This document shows, one piece after another, positions 33,882-42,924 of a DNA stretch of 64,000 nt. The notes below the pieces were generated by a model, which was given only the letters and a program-made list of their open reading frames with translations, searched no databases and was not told the origin of the DNA. Numbering within the stretch: the stretch's first letter is position 1; each line of letters begins with the position of its first letter. Origin of the DNA: Bacillus glycinifermentans (GTDB lineage: Bacteria; Bacillota; Bacilli; Bacillales; Bacillaceae). Position numbers and translations under genes: made by a program. The stretch is taken from assembly GCF_001042475.2 (NCBI RefSeq), contig NZ_LECW02000012.1, forward strand, positions 248,001 to 312,000. Direction: 5' to 3'.

Positions 33882-35285
33882 ATGGCAAACATCAAAATCA
33901 TCGCTGCGACAGGATGTCCGACCGGTATCGCCCATACATTTATGGCGGAAGAGGCTTTAAAACAGGCCGCCGCGAAGCTGGGCGTAGACATCAAAGTGGA
34001 AACTCACGGCCAGGTCGGCGTGCAAAATGAGCTGACGGCTGCCGACATCAAACAGGCCGACGGCGTAATCATTGCCGCAGACAAGGATGTGGGCGCCGAG
34101 CGTTTTAAAGGCAAGCCCGTCCTCGACGTTCCCGTCGCCCGCGGAATCCGGGATGCGGAGGCGCTCATTCAGACGATTATCGACGGAAAAGCGAATGTTT
34201 ACGGCATACAAGACGCCGAAAAAACAGAAGCTGACATCAATGTCAGCGAGTCGGGCTCGGCCGGGCGGAAAATATACAAGCATTTGATGAACGGCGTTTC
34301 CCACATGCTCCCGTTTGTCGTCGGCGGCGGGGTGTTGATCGCGCTTTCGTTTCTCTTCGGCATCCATTCTGCCGATCCTAAGCATCCAAGCTACAATGCG
34401 TTTGCCGAACTGTTAAACAAAACGGGGGCCGTCGGCTTCCAGCTGATGGTTCCGATCCTTTCGGCGTATATCGCCGATTCGATGGCCAAACGCCCCGGGC
34501 TGATCGTCGGCTTTATCGGCGGAATGATCGCAAGCACGGGCGGAGCCGGCTTTTTGGGCGGAATCGTCTCCGGGTTTTTAGCCGGGCTGATCATCTTCGG
34601 CCTATCCTATGTATTGAAAAACATGCCGCAATCTCTTGAAGGATTAAAAGCGATCTTTCTTTATCCCGTTCTCGGCATTTTCCTTATCGGAGCCGTCATG
34701 TTCGTATTGGTGGAGCCGATGACCGCCATCAATGAAGGCATGAAAGATTTTTTAGCCGACTTTCAAGGAGCGAACCCCGTCATCCTCGGCCTCATCATCG
34801 GCTGTATGTCCGCGTTTGACATGGGGGGACCGGTCAACAAAGCGGCGTACGTCACAGGGACCGCGCTCCTTGCCGAAGGGAACCAATATTTTATGGCAGG
34901 CGTTTCTGCCGCATGCATCACACCGCCCCTCGTCATTGCTTTTGCGACTTTGTTTTTCCGGAAGTATTTCAGCCAGCAGGACCGGAATGCGGGGCTTGTC
35001 AATTTTATTCTCGGCGCCACCCATATTACCGAAGGTGCAATCCCGTTCGCCGCAAAAAAACCGATCCCTGTCATCCCGATTTTGATGATCGGTTCGTCGG
35101 TATCGGCGATTTTAACGTATTCGTTCGCCGTTCAAGTCCCGGCCCCGCACGGCGGATTCCTCGTCCTTCCCGTCGTAAACGGAGCGTTTCAATGGGTGCT
35201 GTCGATTGTCATCGGATCGCTCATCGGGGCATTCCTGTACGGCTTTTATCAAAAACGGACATATGAAAAAACGGAGAAAGGCTGA
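33882..35285 (+). CDS. PTS fructose-family EIIBC (tagatose/fructose permease)
   Basis: A 467-residue fusion of a fructose-class IIB domain (residues 1-100) and a IIC membrane domain. The phosphorylated cysteine is C12 in IIAATGCPTGIAHTFMAEE. IIC carries about nine spans, with GGVLIALSFLFG and the conserved GATHITEGAIPFA loop. It imports the ketohexose as its 1-phosphate. AAAGGAGG stands 14 bases after the kinase stop codon. Cytosolic IIA is encoded separately next door. Confidence 0.9.
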   Translation: MANIKIIAATGCPTGIAHTFMAEEALKQAAAKLGVDIKVETHGQVGVQNELTAADIKQADGVIIAADKDVGAERFKGKPVLDVPVARGIRDAEALIQTIIDGKANVYGIQDAEKTEADINVSESGSAGRKIYKHLMNGVSHMLPFVVGGGVLIALSFLFGIHSADPKHPSYNAFAELLNKTGAVGFQLMVPILSAYIADSMAKRPGLIVGFIGGMIASTGGAGFLGGIVSGFLAGLIIFGLSYVLKNMPQSLEGLKAIFLYPVLGIFLIGAVMFVLVEPMTAINEGMKDFLADFQGANPVILGLIIGCMSAFDMGGPVNKAAYVTGTALLAEGNQYFMAGVSAACITPPLVIAFATLFFRKYFSQQDRNAGLVNFILGATHITEGAIPFAAKKPIPVIPILMIGSSVSAILTYSFAVQVPAPHGGFLVLPVVNGAFQWVLSIVIGSLIGAFLYGFYQKRTYEKTEKG

Positions 35286-35291
35286 TCCAAC

Positions 35292-35750
35292 ATGAGCACA
35301 GCAGTTTTTTTAAAAAAAGAACACATCTATCTTCATGAAGCATTGTCCTCGCAAGCCGAAGCTTTTGACCGGCTCGCTCAGATTGCTTTCGAATCAGGAG
35401 TTGCCGCAACAAAACAAGCCGTCTTGAACGGACTTTCGAAACGGGAAGCAGAAAGCACGACCGGCTTTATCGACGGATTCGCCATCCCTCACGCAAAGCT
35501 TGAGGATATCACAGAACCGGCCGTATTGATCATCAAAAACGAAACAGGGATCGAATGGAATTCTCTTGACGGAAGCCCCGTCACGTTTATCATTGCGCTA
35601 TTCATCCCTGATGCCGAGGCAAACAGCACGCATCTGAATCTATTGTCATCCCTGTCCCGCATGCTCGTTCACGAAGACGTGAGGAAACTGCTGCTCAAGG
35701 CGGAGAGCTCTGAAGACATTCAGCACACCATCGCAAGCTATTTATCTTAA
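35292..35750 (+). CDS. PTS fructose-family EIIA
   Basis: A 152-residue IIA protein of the PTS-2 (fructose/mannitol) fold that carries phosphate from HPr to EIIB. The active histidine is in GFAIPHAKLED near residue 66, after STTGFIDG. It starts six bases after the EIIBC stop codon and completes the permease. Confidence 0.9.
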   Translation: MSTAVFLKKEHIYLHEALSSQAEAFDRLAQIAFESGVAATKQAVLNGLSKREAESTTGFIDGFAIPHAKLEDITEPAVLIIKNETGIEWNSLDGSPVTFIIALFIPDAEANSTHLNLLSSLSRMLVHEDVRKLLLKAESSEDIQHTIASYLS

Positions 35751-35761
35751 ATTCTTTTTAG

Positions 35762-36628
<867 letters not shown>

Positions 36629-36640
36629 CTCTGCAAACAG

Positions 36641-36675
36641 AAAAACAGGCCCGCTTGTTGCGCGTGCCTGTTTTT
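36641..36675 (+). terminator. Terminator of the tagatose-type operon
   Basis: AAAAACAGGC pairs with GCCTGTTTTT; the inner loop forms a weaker second stem. It may also serve the minus-strand small ORF ending at 36685. Confidence 0.8.
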
Positions 36676-36684
36676 CTTCTCTAT

Positions 36685-36774
36685 TTAGCCTGAACACATG
36701 CTGTACACGCCGATCACAAGCCCGATATAAACGATCGCCGAAGCGGCCCAGATCAGCACGTTTCTGTTTTTCAA
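36685..36774 (-). CDS. Small membrane protein translationally coupled to copA
   Basis: A 29-residue ORF begins with TTG overlapping the copA stop codon (TTGA) and has GGAGG eight bases upstream inside copA. It starts MKNRNVLIW, runs through one hydrophobic span (AASAIVYIGLVIGVY) and ends SMCSG. The met-cys tail could bind Cu(I), but this is speculation. No named family is recognised. Overlap, ribosome site and a following terminator make it a believable last gene of the copper operon. Confidence 0.6.
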   Translation of the reverse strand: MKNRNVLIWAASAIVYIGLVIGVYSMCSG

Positions 36775-39206
36775 GACGGATTCCTCCAATCGAGTTTCAC
36801 CTTTTGCAGTCTGAGGGCATTGAGAACAACCGATACAGAGCTGAATGCCATAGCAGCGCCGGCAACCCACGGGGCCAACAATCCGAGCGCGGCGAACGGA
36901 ATGCCGATGCTGTTGTAAGCGAACGCCCAAAACAGGTTTTGTTTAATATTTTTGATCGTGAGCTTGCTCATCATGATCGCGTCGGCGATGCTGTTTAAAT
37001 CGCCGCGGATCAGCGTAATGTCGGCCGCTTCCATTGCGACATCTGCCCCGGTGCCGATCGCCATTCCGGTATCGGCCGCCGCCAAGGCGGGTGCATCATT
37101 GATGCCGTCGCCGACCATGGCGACTTTTTTCCCCTGCGCTTGAAGCTTTTTGATTTCTTCCGCTTTTCCTTCAGGGAGCACCTCGGCTACCACATGCTCA
37201 ATTCCCGCTTCGGCGGCAATCGCTTCAGCCGTCCGGCGGTTGTCTCCGGTGATCATGACGACCGTAAGCCCCATACCTTTGAGCCTTTTGATCGCTGCTT
37301 TTGACGTATCCTTGATCGTGTCCGCCACAGCAATCAATCCCGCATACCGGCCGCCGACTGCCGCAAGCATCGCCGTTTTTCCTTGTGCTTCGAGCTTCTC
37401 CATCTCGCCGAGAACGCTGGAGACGTCGATCCCCTGCCGTTCGAAAAGGCGTCTCGTCCCGATCAGCACCTGCTGTTCGCCGACGGTAGCTTCAATACCG
37501 TATCCGGGTATCGCTTCAAAGCTGCTTGCATCGATAACATCGATCCCTCTTTGTCTGACACCTTCAACGATCGCTTCGGCAAGCGGATGCTCAGAACGGT
37601 TTTCAGCCGATCCGGCCAATTTGAGAAACTCGGTCTCATTCAGCCATGATGCAGGGCGTACATCCGTAAGCTCCGGCTTTCCGTTTGTGACCGTTCCCGT
37701 TTTATCGAGAACGACCGTATCGATGCGGTGAGCCGTCTCTAAATGCTCCCCGCCTTTGAACAAAATGCCGTATTCGGCTGCGCGTCCGGAACCTGCCATG
37801 ATCGAAGTCGGCGTTGCCAGTCCGAGTGCGCACGGACAAGCGATGACGAGCACGGCGATCAGACTTTCAAGCGCTGTGCTGAATTCGCCGGGACTGACAA
37901 ACACATACCAGACGAAAAACGTGATGATGGCAATCGTAACGACAATCGGCACAAAAACCCCGGAAATCCGGTCGACAAGCCGCTGAATCGGCGCTTTTGA
38001 TCCTTGCGCTTCTTCGACCACTTTGATAATCTGCGCCAAAGCCGTGTCTTTCCCTACTTTTTCGGCTCTGATTTTCAAAAAGCCGTTTTTATTCATCGTC
38101 GCGCCGATGACTTTATCACCAGCCGCTTTGTCGACGGGGATGCTTTCACCGGTAATCATCGATTCATCCAGGGCTGAGCGGCCTTCGACGATCTCTCCGT
38201 CAGCCGGAATTTTTTCTCCAGGTTTGACGTGCATGATGTCGCCCGCCAGCACTTGTTCGATCGGCACTGTCATTTCTTCGCCGTTTCTGATGACGGTCGC
38301 CGTTTTTGCCTGCAGCCCCATCAGTTTCTTGATCGCTTCGGATGAACGGCCTTTCGCTTTCGCTTCAAACAGCTTACCCAGGACGATCAACGTCAGCAGG
38401 ATCGCGCTTGTTTCATAATAGAGACCCTCCGGATGCCGATTGGTTCCGAGGCTTGCAATACTGATATAAAGACTGTAAAAATAAGCTGCCGACGTCCCGA
38501 GCGCGACGAGGACATCCATGTTGGCGCTCTTGTTTCGCAGCGCTTTATAGGCGCCGACGTAAAACTGTCTGCCGACGATCAATTGTACCGGCGTAGCCAG
38601 GGCCAATTGCACCCACGGATCCATCAGCATGCCGGGCAGCCAAATAAATGACGTGAATTTGAAATGGCTGACCATCGCCCAAAGCAGCGGAAAAGACAAA
38701 ATCGCGGAAAAAATAAATTTTCCTGTCTGTTGCTGAATCTCTTTTTTCCGCTGCTCAAGAGCGCCGTCCGCACTTTGGTCTTCTTTTAATTCAAGCTTGT
38801 AGCCGAGCTTTTCGATCGCTTCTTTCATATCATCGACAGTCACGGCTCCGGGAAGATATGCAACCGACACTGTTTCAAGGGCAAAATTGACAGGTGCGCT
38901 CTCTACGCCGGGCAGTTTTTCCAGCCGTTTTTCAATCCGGTTCGCGCAGGCCGCGCACGTCATTCCTGAAATCGCAAACTCGGCTTTTTCGGCCGGTACG
39001 CGGTAGCCGAGCGATTCAACCTTTTCAGCCAGCTGTCCGACTCCGATTTGCGCCGGGTCATAGACGATTTTCGATTTTTCCAGCGCCAAATTCACATTTG
39101 CATCCTCAACCCCGTCAAGCTTTTTTAAGCTTTTTTCGATTCGGGCCGCACACGCGGCGCACGTCATTCCTGATATTTGAAGTGTAGCTTCTTTGCGTTC
39201 GCTCAT
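36771..39206 (-). CDS. copA: CopA, Cu+ exporting P-type ATPase
   Basis: An 811-residue P1B-1 ATPase that exports Cu(I). Two heavy-metal domains with GMTCAACAARIE and GMTCAACANRIE lie in residues 1-150. The transmembrane CPC is in VIACPCALGLATPTS, the phosphorylation site is DKTGTVTNGK and the hinge GDGINDAPALA. Conserved YN and MxxS motifs of Cu transport are in NLFWAFAYNSIG and AMAFSSVSVV. The ATG at 39204-39206 has AAGGAG seven bases upstream and is preferred to the GTG nine bases earlier. The C-terminus is a few residues longer than in B. subtilis, and those codons hold the ribosome site of the next small ORF. Confidence 0.95.
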   Translation of the reverse strand: MSERKEATLQISGMTCAACAARIEKSLKKLDGVEDANVNLALEKSKIVYDPAQIGVGQLAEKVESLGYRVPAEKAEFAISGMTCAACANRIEKRLEKLPGVESAPVNFALETVSVAYLPGAVTVDDMKEAIEKLGYKLELKEDQSADGALEQRKKEIQQQTGKFIFSAILSFPLLWAMVSHFKFTSFIWLPGMLMDPWVQLALATPVQLIVGRQFYVGAYKALRNKSANMDVLVALGTSAAYFYSLYISIASLGTNRHPEGLYYETSAILLTLIVLGKLFEAKAKGRSSEAIKKLMGLQAKTATVIRNGEEMTVPIEQVLAGDIMHVKPGEKIPADGEIVEGRSALDESMITGESIPVDKAAGDKVIGATMNKNGFLKIRAEKVGKDTALAQIIKVVEEAQGSKAPIQRLVDRISGVFVPIVVTIAIITFFVWYVFVSPGEFSTALESLIAVLVIACPCALGLATPTSIMAGSGRAAEYGILFKGGEHLETAHRIDTVVLDKTGTVTNGKPELTDVRPASWLNETEFLKLAGSAENRSEHPLAEAIVEGVRQRGIDVIDASSFEAIPGYGIEATVGEQQVLIGTRRLFERQGIDVSSVLGEMEKLEAQGKTAMLAAVGGRYAGLIAVADTIKDTSKAAIKRLKGMGLTVVMITGDNRRTAEAIAAEAGIEHVVAEVLPEGKAEEIKKLQAQGKKVAMVGDGINDAPALAAADTGMAIGTGADVAMEAADITLIRGDLNSIADAIMMSKLTIKNIKQNLFWAFAYNSIGIPFAALGLLAPWVAGAAMAFSSVSVVLNALRLQKVKLDWRNPS

Positions 39207-39219
39207 ATCGTTCACTCCT

Positions 39220-39242
39220 TATATACCCCTATTGGGTATATA
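39220..39242. promoter_or_regulatory. CsoR-type palindrome directly before copA
   Basis: TATATACCC-CTATT-GGGTATATA is a perfect nine-base inverted repeat of the CsoR operator type (TACCC/GGGTA). It abuts the copA ribosome site and lies downstream of a terminator after copZ. Confidence 0.75.
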
Positions 39243-39249
39243 TTCAGCA

Positions 39250-39274
39250 GAAAAAACCGCGCTTGAAAAGCGCG
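39250..39274 (-). terminator. Terminator between copZ and copA
   Basis: CGCGCTT and AAGCGCG around TTC, followed by GTTTTTTC on the reverse strand. It should uncouple much of copA transcription from copZ. Confidence 0.75.
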
Positions 39275-39283
39275 CGTTTTCCC

Positions 39284-39493
39284 TTATCCTTCGACATCAT
39301 ACCCTTGATCCTCGATCACATCAACGATCTCTTTCAGTGATACTTTAGCAGAATCAAATGAAACATTAACTTTTCCGCCGGCCAAATCAACTTTGACAGA
39401 TTCGACGCCGGCCAGTTTTCCGACGTTTCCTTCAACCGCCTGAACGCAGTGGTTGCAGGACATTCCTGTTACATCAAGCGTTTTTTGTTCCAT
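39284..39493 (-). CDS. copZ: CopZ, copper chaperone
   Basis: A 69-residue Atx1-like chaperone that binds Cu(I) with C13 and C16 in GMSCNHCVQAVEG and hands it to CopA. The ferredoxin-like beta-alpha-beta pattern and length match B. subtilis CopZ. GGGAGG precedes the ATG. It is the first gene behind the CsoR-controlled promoter. Confidence 0.95.
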   Translation of the reverse strand: MEQKTLDVTGMSCNHCVQAVEGNVGKLAGVESVKVDLAGGKVNVSFDSAKVSLKEIVDVIEDQGYDVEG

Positions 39494-39542
39494 TATTCAA
39501 TACCTCCCAAGGTTTTCTGATGTTGCTCAATTACAGATTACC

Positions 39543-39559
39543 ATACCCCTGTAGGGTAT
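39543..39559. promoter_or_regulatory. CsoR operator in the copZ promoter
   Basis: ATACCC-CTGTA-GGGTAT is an inverted repeat of CsoR type 50 bases before copZ. On the reverse strand it lies between a TTGAAA -35 and a GTAATC -10-like hexamer, the usual place for CsoR control. Confidence 0.8.
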
Positions 39560-39578
39560 TTCAAGTGAACATTCTTCA

Positions 39579-39872
39579 TCACGATTTTGAAAACCGTTTA
39601 AACACGTCGAGCAGCTCTTCGATGGATTCTTCGCCTTTGCCGCTTTGGATTGCATTGGCCACGCAATGATGCGTATGATTTTCCAGCAGGCTGAACGCCA
39701 CCTTTTGCATCGCGGCTTGAACCGCAGAAATTTGTACGAGAATATCGACGCAATAGCGGTCGTTTTCAATCATGTTTTGAATGCCCCTGACTTGTCCTTC
39801 GATCCTTTTTAACCGGTTTGTGATCTGCTCTTTTTCCTTTGAGCTTTTCGGATTCAGCTTATGTTCCGACAT
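39579..39872 (-). CDS. csoR: CsoR, copper-sensing repressor
   Basis: A 97-residue all-helical repressor of the DUF156 family that releases DNA on binding Cu(I). The three ligands of the CsoR fingerprint are present: C41 in DRYCVDIL, H66 in ENHTHHC and C70 in the same motif. Second-shell tyrosine and glutamate positions (Y40, E88 region) also fit. It is transcribed toward copZ and represses copZ and copA. Confidence 0.95.
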   Translation of the reverse strand: MSEHKLNPKSSKEKEQITNRLKRIEGQVRGIQNMIENDRYCVDILVQISAVQAAMQKVAFSLLENHTHHCVANAIQSGKGEESIEELLDVFKRFSKS

Positions 39873-39948
39873 TGGGACACCTCACTTTCGTTATTCTTTC
39901 CAATTGTGCCGATGATACTATTATAAAACGTAAACACAGTTCGTGTCT

Positions 39949-39980
39949 AAAAAAGATAACCCCAAATGCTTGGGGTTATC
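39949..39980 (-). terminator. Terminator overlapping the DJ-1 gene stop codon
   Basis: GATAACCCC and GGGGTTATC are perfect nine-base arms, followed by TTTTTT on the reverse strand. Confidence 0.88.
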
Positions 39981-40527
39981 CTCTAAGGCGTTTGAAAAAT
40001 TCTCTCATAAACTCGGGAAGATTGGACCAATCGTGTCCTGAAACAAGGTTCCCGTCAACATGCAGCTTTTCTTCGATATACGTCGCGCCTGAGGCTTCGA
40101 CTTCAGGCTTGCAGGCAATGTAAGCCGTCAGCTCGCGTCCTTTCAGATGTTCTCTTAAGCTGGTGAAAATCAGGCTTGCGTGACAAATGGCGCCGACCGG
40201 CTTATTTTCCTCAAAGAAGTGTGCGACGATCTTTAACAATGAGTCATACATCCGGATAAATTCAGGCGCGCGGCCGCCCGGAATGATGATGCCGTCGTAT
40301 TCGGAAGGGTCGATGTCGTCAAACGATGCGTGCGCCTCAATTAAATAGCCCGGTTTTTCGGTGTATGTATCCCAATCTAAGAAGTCGTGGACGACCGTAT
40401 GGATTTTTTTCTTTTTCGGCGCAGCAATCGTTACGTCAAAGCCCTCTTCCAAACAGCGGTAGTACGGATAATACACTTCCAGCGCTTCGACCGCGTCACC
40501 CGTCACAATCAATACCTTTTTCGCCAT
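39976..40527 (-). CDS. DJ-1/PfpI-family protein
   Basis: A 183-residue class-I glutamine-amidotransferase-like protein of the PfpI/DJ-1 family. The nucleophile cysteine is in VGAICHASLIF near residue 103, followed by histidine as in PfpI, with the glycine-rich PGGRAPEF loop before it. Members act as glyoxalases, deglycases or peptidases; which applies here is unknown. I choose the ATG at 40525-40527, after AAAGGAGATG. It sits between the copper genes and the rhamnose operon. Confidence 0.85.
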   Translation of the reverse strand: MAKKVLIVTGDAVEALEVYYPYYRCLEEGFDVTIAAPKKKKIHTVVHDFLDWDTYTEKPGYLIEAHASFDDIDPSEYDGIIIPGGRAPEFIRMYDSLLKIVAHFFEENKPVGAICHASLIFTSLREHLKGRELTAYIACKPEVEASGATYIEEKLHVDGNLVSGHDWSNLPEFMREFFKRLRG

Positions 40528-40596
40528 CAAAAACATCTCCTTTCTTATTTTCCCTTTTATTGTATCCAATTCGCGCCTTCTTTTAAAACCAAGTGC

Positions 40597-41358
40597 TCAG
40601 CCGACAATCGTGACGGCCTCCGTTTTTTCCTTCAATGCGGCAAGCGATTCTTTGTCGATGCCGGAATCGGTAATGATCATATGCTCATTCCGAAGCCGAT
40701 CGATTTGCGAAAATGCCTGCTTGCCGAATTTGCTGCTGTCCGCCATGACAATCGTTTGATCGGCGATATCGATCATCCGCTTTTTCAAAAGGGCCTGCCA
40801 TTCGTTTGAATCGCTCAGCCCATTTGCAGGGTCGACGCCTTTGCAGGAAATGAAGGTTTTATTCACGTGATACATCTCAAGGGATCTCTCCGCCAGCGGT
40901 CCGACGAATGACATCGATTGCGGAAGCAGCATCCCGCCGCTTGAAATCACCGTGATTTTATCCTTTTTGCTGAGCTCCATCGCCACCCTGACGGAATTGG
41001 TAATAACGGTAAGGGGGATGTTCTCCAGCGTTTTAGCCATATACCACGCCGTTGTGCTGGCATCGAGAATGATCCGTTCGCCGCTTTCTACGAGCTTGAC
41101 CGCTTCATAGGCTATCATCTTTTTTTCGACAACATTCGTAATTTCCCGCTCCCGAAAATGCACTTCAGGTTCTTCTGTCTGTACGCTGACTGCCCCTCCA
41201 TGGCTTCTTTTCAGCTTGTTTTCTTTCTCAAGCTTTTCCAAATCGCGCCTGATCGTTTCTTCTGTCACGGAAAAGAGTTCACTCAATTCTGTGACGCGTA
41301 CGCTCGAGCGCAGATTGACAAGTTCGACGATTTTTTGATGTCTTTCAGCTACAAGCAT
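40597..41358 (-). CDS. rhaR: RhaR (YulB type), DeoR-family repressor of rhamnose genes
   Basis: A 253-residue DeoR-family repressor. The helix-turn-helix VRVTELSELFSVTEETIRRDLEKLE occupies residues 19-43, and the sugar-phosphate-binding domain follows with the IILDASTTAWYMAK loop. In B. subtilis the equivalent regulator sits in the rha operon and answers rhamnulose-1-phosphate. Here it is the last gene. AAGGAAG precedes the ATG. Confidence 0.88.
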   Translation of the reverse strand: MLVAERHQKIVELVNLRSSVRVTELSELFSVTEETIRRDLEKLEKENKLKRSHGGAVSVQTEEPEVHFREREITNVVEKKMIAYEAVKLVESGERIILDASTTAWYMAKTLENIPLTVITNSVRVAMELSKKDKITVISSGGMLLPQSMSFVGPLAERSLEMYHVNKTFISCKGVDPANGLSDSNEWQALLKKRMIDIADQTIVMADSSKFGKQAFSQIDRLRNEHMIITDSGIDKESLAALKEKTEAVTIVG

Positions 41359-41421
41359 CCTTTACTTCCTTCCTCTACGCAAAATCACTGTTTCTTCCAT
41401 CATAGCGCATAAGCGCCGAAC

Positions 41422-41446
41422 CGGGAAACGTTTTTAACGTTTCCCG
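41422..41446 (-). repeat. Perfect hairpin at the rhaB-rhaR junction
   Basis: CGGGAAACGTT and AACGTTTCCCG are perfect eleven-base arms around TTT and overlap the rhaB stop codon. No T-run follows, so it looks like an mRNA-stabilising or processing hairpin between rhaB and rhaR rather than a terminator. Confidence 0.6.
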
Positions 41447-42924
41447 CCGGCAGCAGCGCCTAAAATATGCTCTGTAAAATGCCGGTACGCTTTCTCCCAA
41501 GCCGCGGTATCTTTAGGAGCGTACGTTTTTTGAGAAAAGGATCTCTTGATGGCCTGCCGCGCATCCCAAACATCCCAAAACATCCCGAGTGCGATCGCCT
41601 GAACCGCGATGTTGCCGATCGCACTCGCCTCAGCGGGACCCGCCCACACCTTTCTCGCCAATACATTTGCTGTATACTGGCAAAGCAGTTCATTGCGAAT
41701 GCCGCCACCTGCCATGTGAAGACCCTCGTATTCCTTCCCTGTCAACGCCTCGATCCGTTCCAGGATAAAGCGGTATTTGAACGCAAGGCTCTCCAGCACA
41801 CAGCGGATGATCGCACCAGGTGTTTCCGGAACGTTTTGATCCGTTTTTCGGCAGAAGTCTTTGATCGCCTCAGGCATATTGACGGGATTGAGAAACATTC
41901 CATGATCCGGGTCAATCCATGACCTAAACCCGTCAGCCTGGCCGGCAAGCTTCACAAGCTCCCCGCTCGTATACCGTTTTCCGTCTTTCTCCCAATCCGC
42001 CTGGCAGCGCTGAAAGATCCACAGCCCCATAATGTTTTTCAGAAGGCGGTACGTGCCGCCAACGCCGCCCTCATTTGTGAAGTTCCAGTCGAGCGCCTGT
42101 TGTGTCATAAGCGGCTCATCAAGCTCGGTCCCGATCAGCGACCACGTCCCGCAAATGAAGTAAGCGAATTCCTTTGTTTCGGCGGGAATGCCTACAACAG
42201 CCGATGCCGTATCGTGTTCGCCGACGGCGATGACGGGAGCTGCCGGGACGCCCAGTTCCCCGCATACAGACGGCATGAGCCGCCCCGCTTCACCGCCCGG
42301 CTTCAGTATATCTTTTGGAAAAATCGCAGCCGGCAGGCCGAGAAGGCTGATAAGCTCCCAATCCCAGTCCGAGGTGTTCGGATTGAAAAGCTGCGTCGTC
42401 GTTGCATTTGTAAATTCGCTTTTTTTCTCGCCTGTTAGAAAGTAGCGGAGCAAATCGGGAATCATTAAAAGCGTCTCTGCCCGTTCCAAAAGGGACGGAT
42501 TCGCTTTTTTCAGCGCATAAAGTTGATACATCGTGTTAAATGGCAAAAGCTGAATGCCTGTATGCGAAAATATCTCTTCCTTGCCGAGGACATCCAATAC
42601 TTCTTCCATAATGCCGTCAGTATGGGGATCGCGGTAATGATACGGGTTGCCTAAAAGCTCCCCGTTTTGATCGAGGAGGCCGAAGTCGACCGCCCACGAA
42701 TCGATCCCGATGCAGCTGATCCGGCCGCAATCGTTTTTCGCTTTTAAGATGCCTTGCTTGATTTCATGAAAAAGGCGGAGAATGTCCCAATAAAGGTGCC
42801 GCCCCGCCTGAACGGGCTGATTTGGGAAACGGTGGATTTCCTCCGCTTTGATCAGTCCGCCGTCGACATGCCCGCTGAAGGCTCTGCCGCTTCCCGCCCC
42901 AAGATCAAACGCGAGGATCGTCAC
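41434..42924 (-). CDS. rhaB: RhaB, L-rhamnulose kinase
   Basis: A 496-residue FGGY-family kinase that makes rhamnulose-1-phosphate. The first phosphate loop is FDLGAGSGRAF, the catalytic aspartate is in GIDSWAVDFGLLD, and the second ATP loop is HMAGGGIRNELLCQYTA. The GTG start overlaps the rhaA stop codon (GTGA), showing tight coupling. It lies between rhaA and rhaR. Confidence 0.92.
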   Translation of the reverse strand: MTILAFDLGAGSGRAFSGHVDGGLIKAEEIHRFPNQPVQAGRHLYWDILRLFHEIKQGILKAKNDCGRISCIGIDSWAVDFGLLDQNGELLGNPYHYRDPHTDGIMEEVLDVLGKEEIFSHTGIQLLPFNTMYQLYALKKANPSLLERAETLLMIPDLLRYFLTGEKKSEFTNATTTQLFNPNTSDWDWELISLLGLPAAIFPKDILKPGGEAGRLMPSVCGELGVPAAPVIAVGEHDTASAVVGIPAETKEFAYFICGTWSLIGTELDEPLMTQQALDWNFTNEGGVGGTYRLLKNIMGLWIFQRCQADWEKDGKRYTSGELVKLAGQADGFRSWIDPDHGMFLNPVNMPEAIKDFCRKTDQNVPETPGAIIRCVLESLAFKYRFILERIEALTGKEYEGLHMAGGGIRNELLCQYTANVLARKVWAGPAEASAIGNIAVQAIALGMFWDVWDARQAIKRSFSQKTYAPKDTAAWEKAYRHFTEHILGAAAGGKR

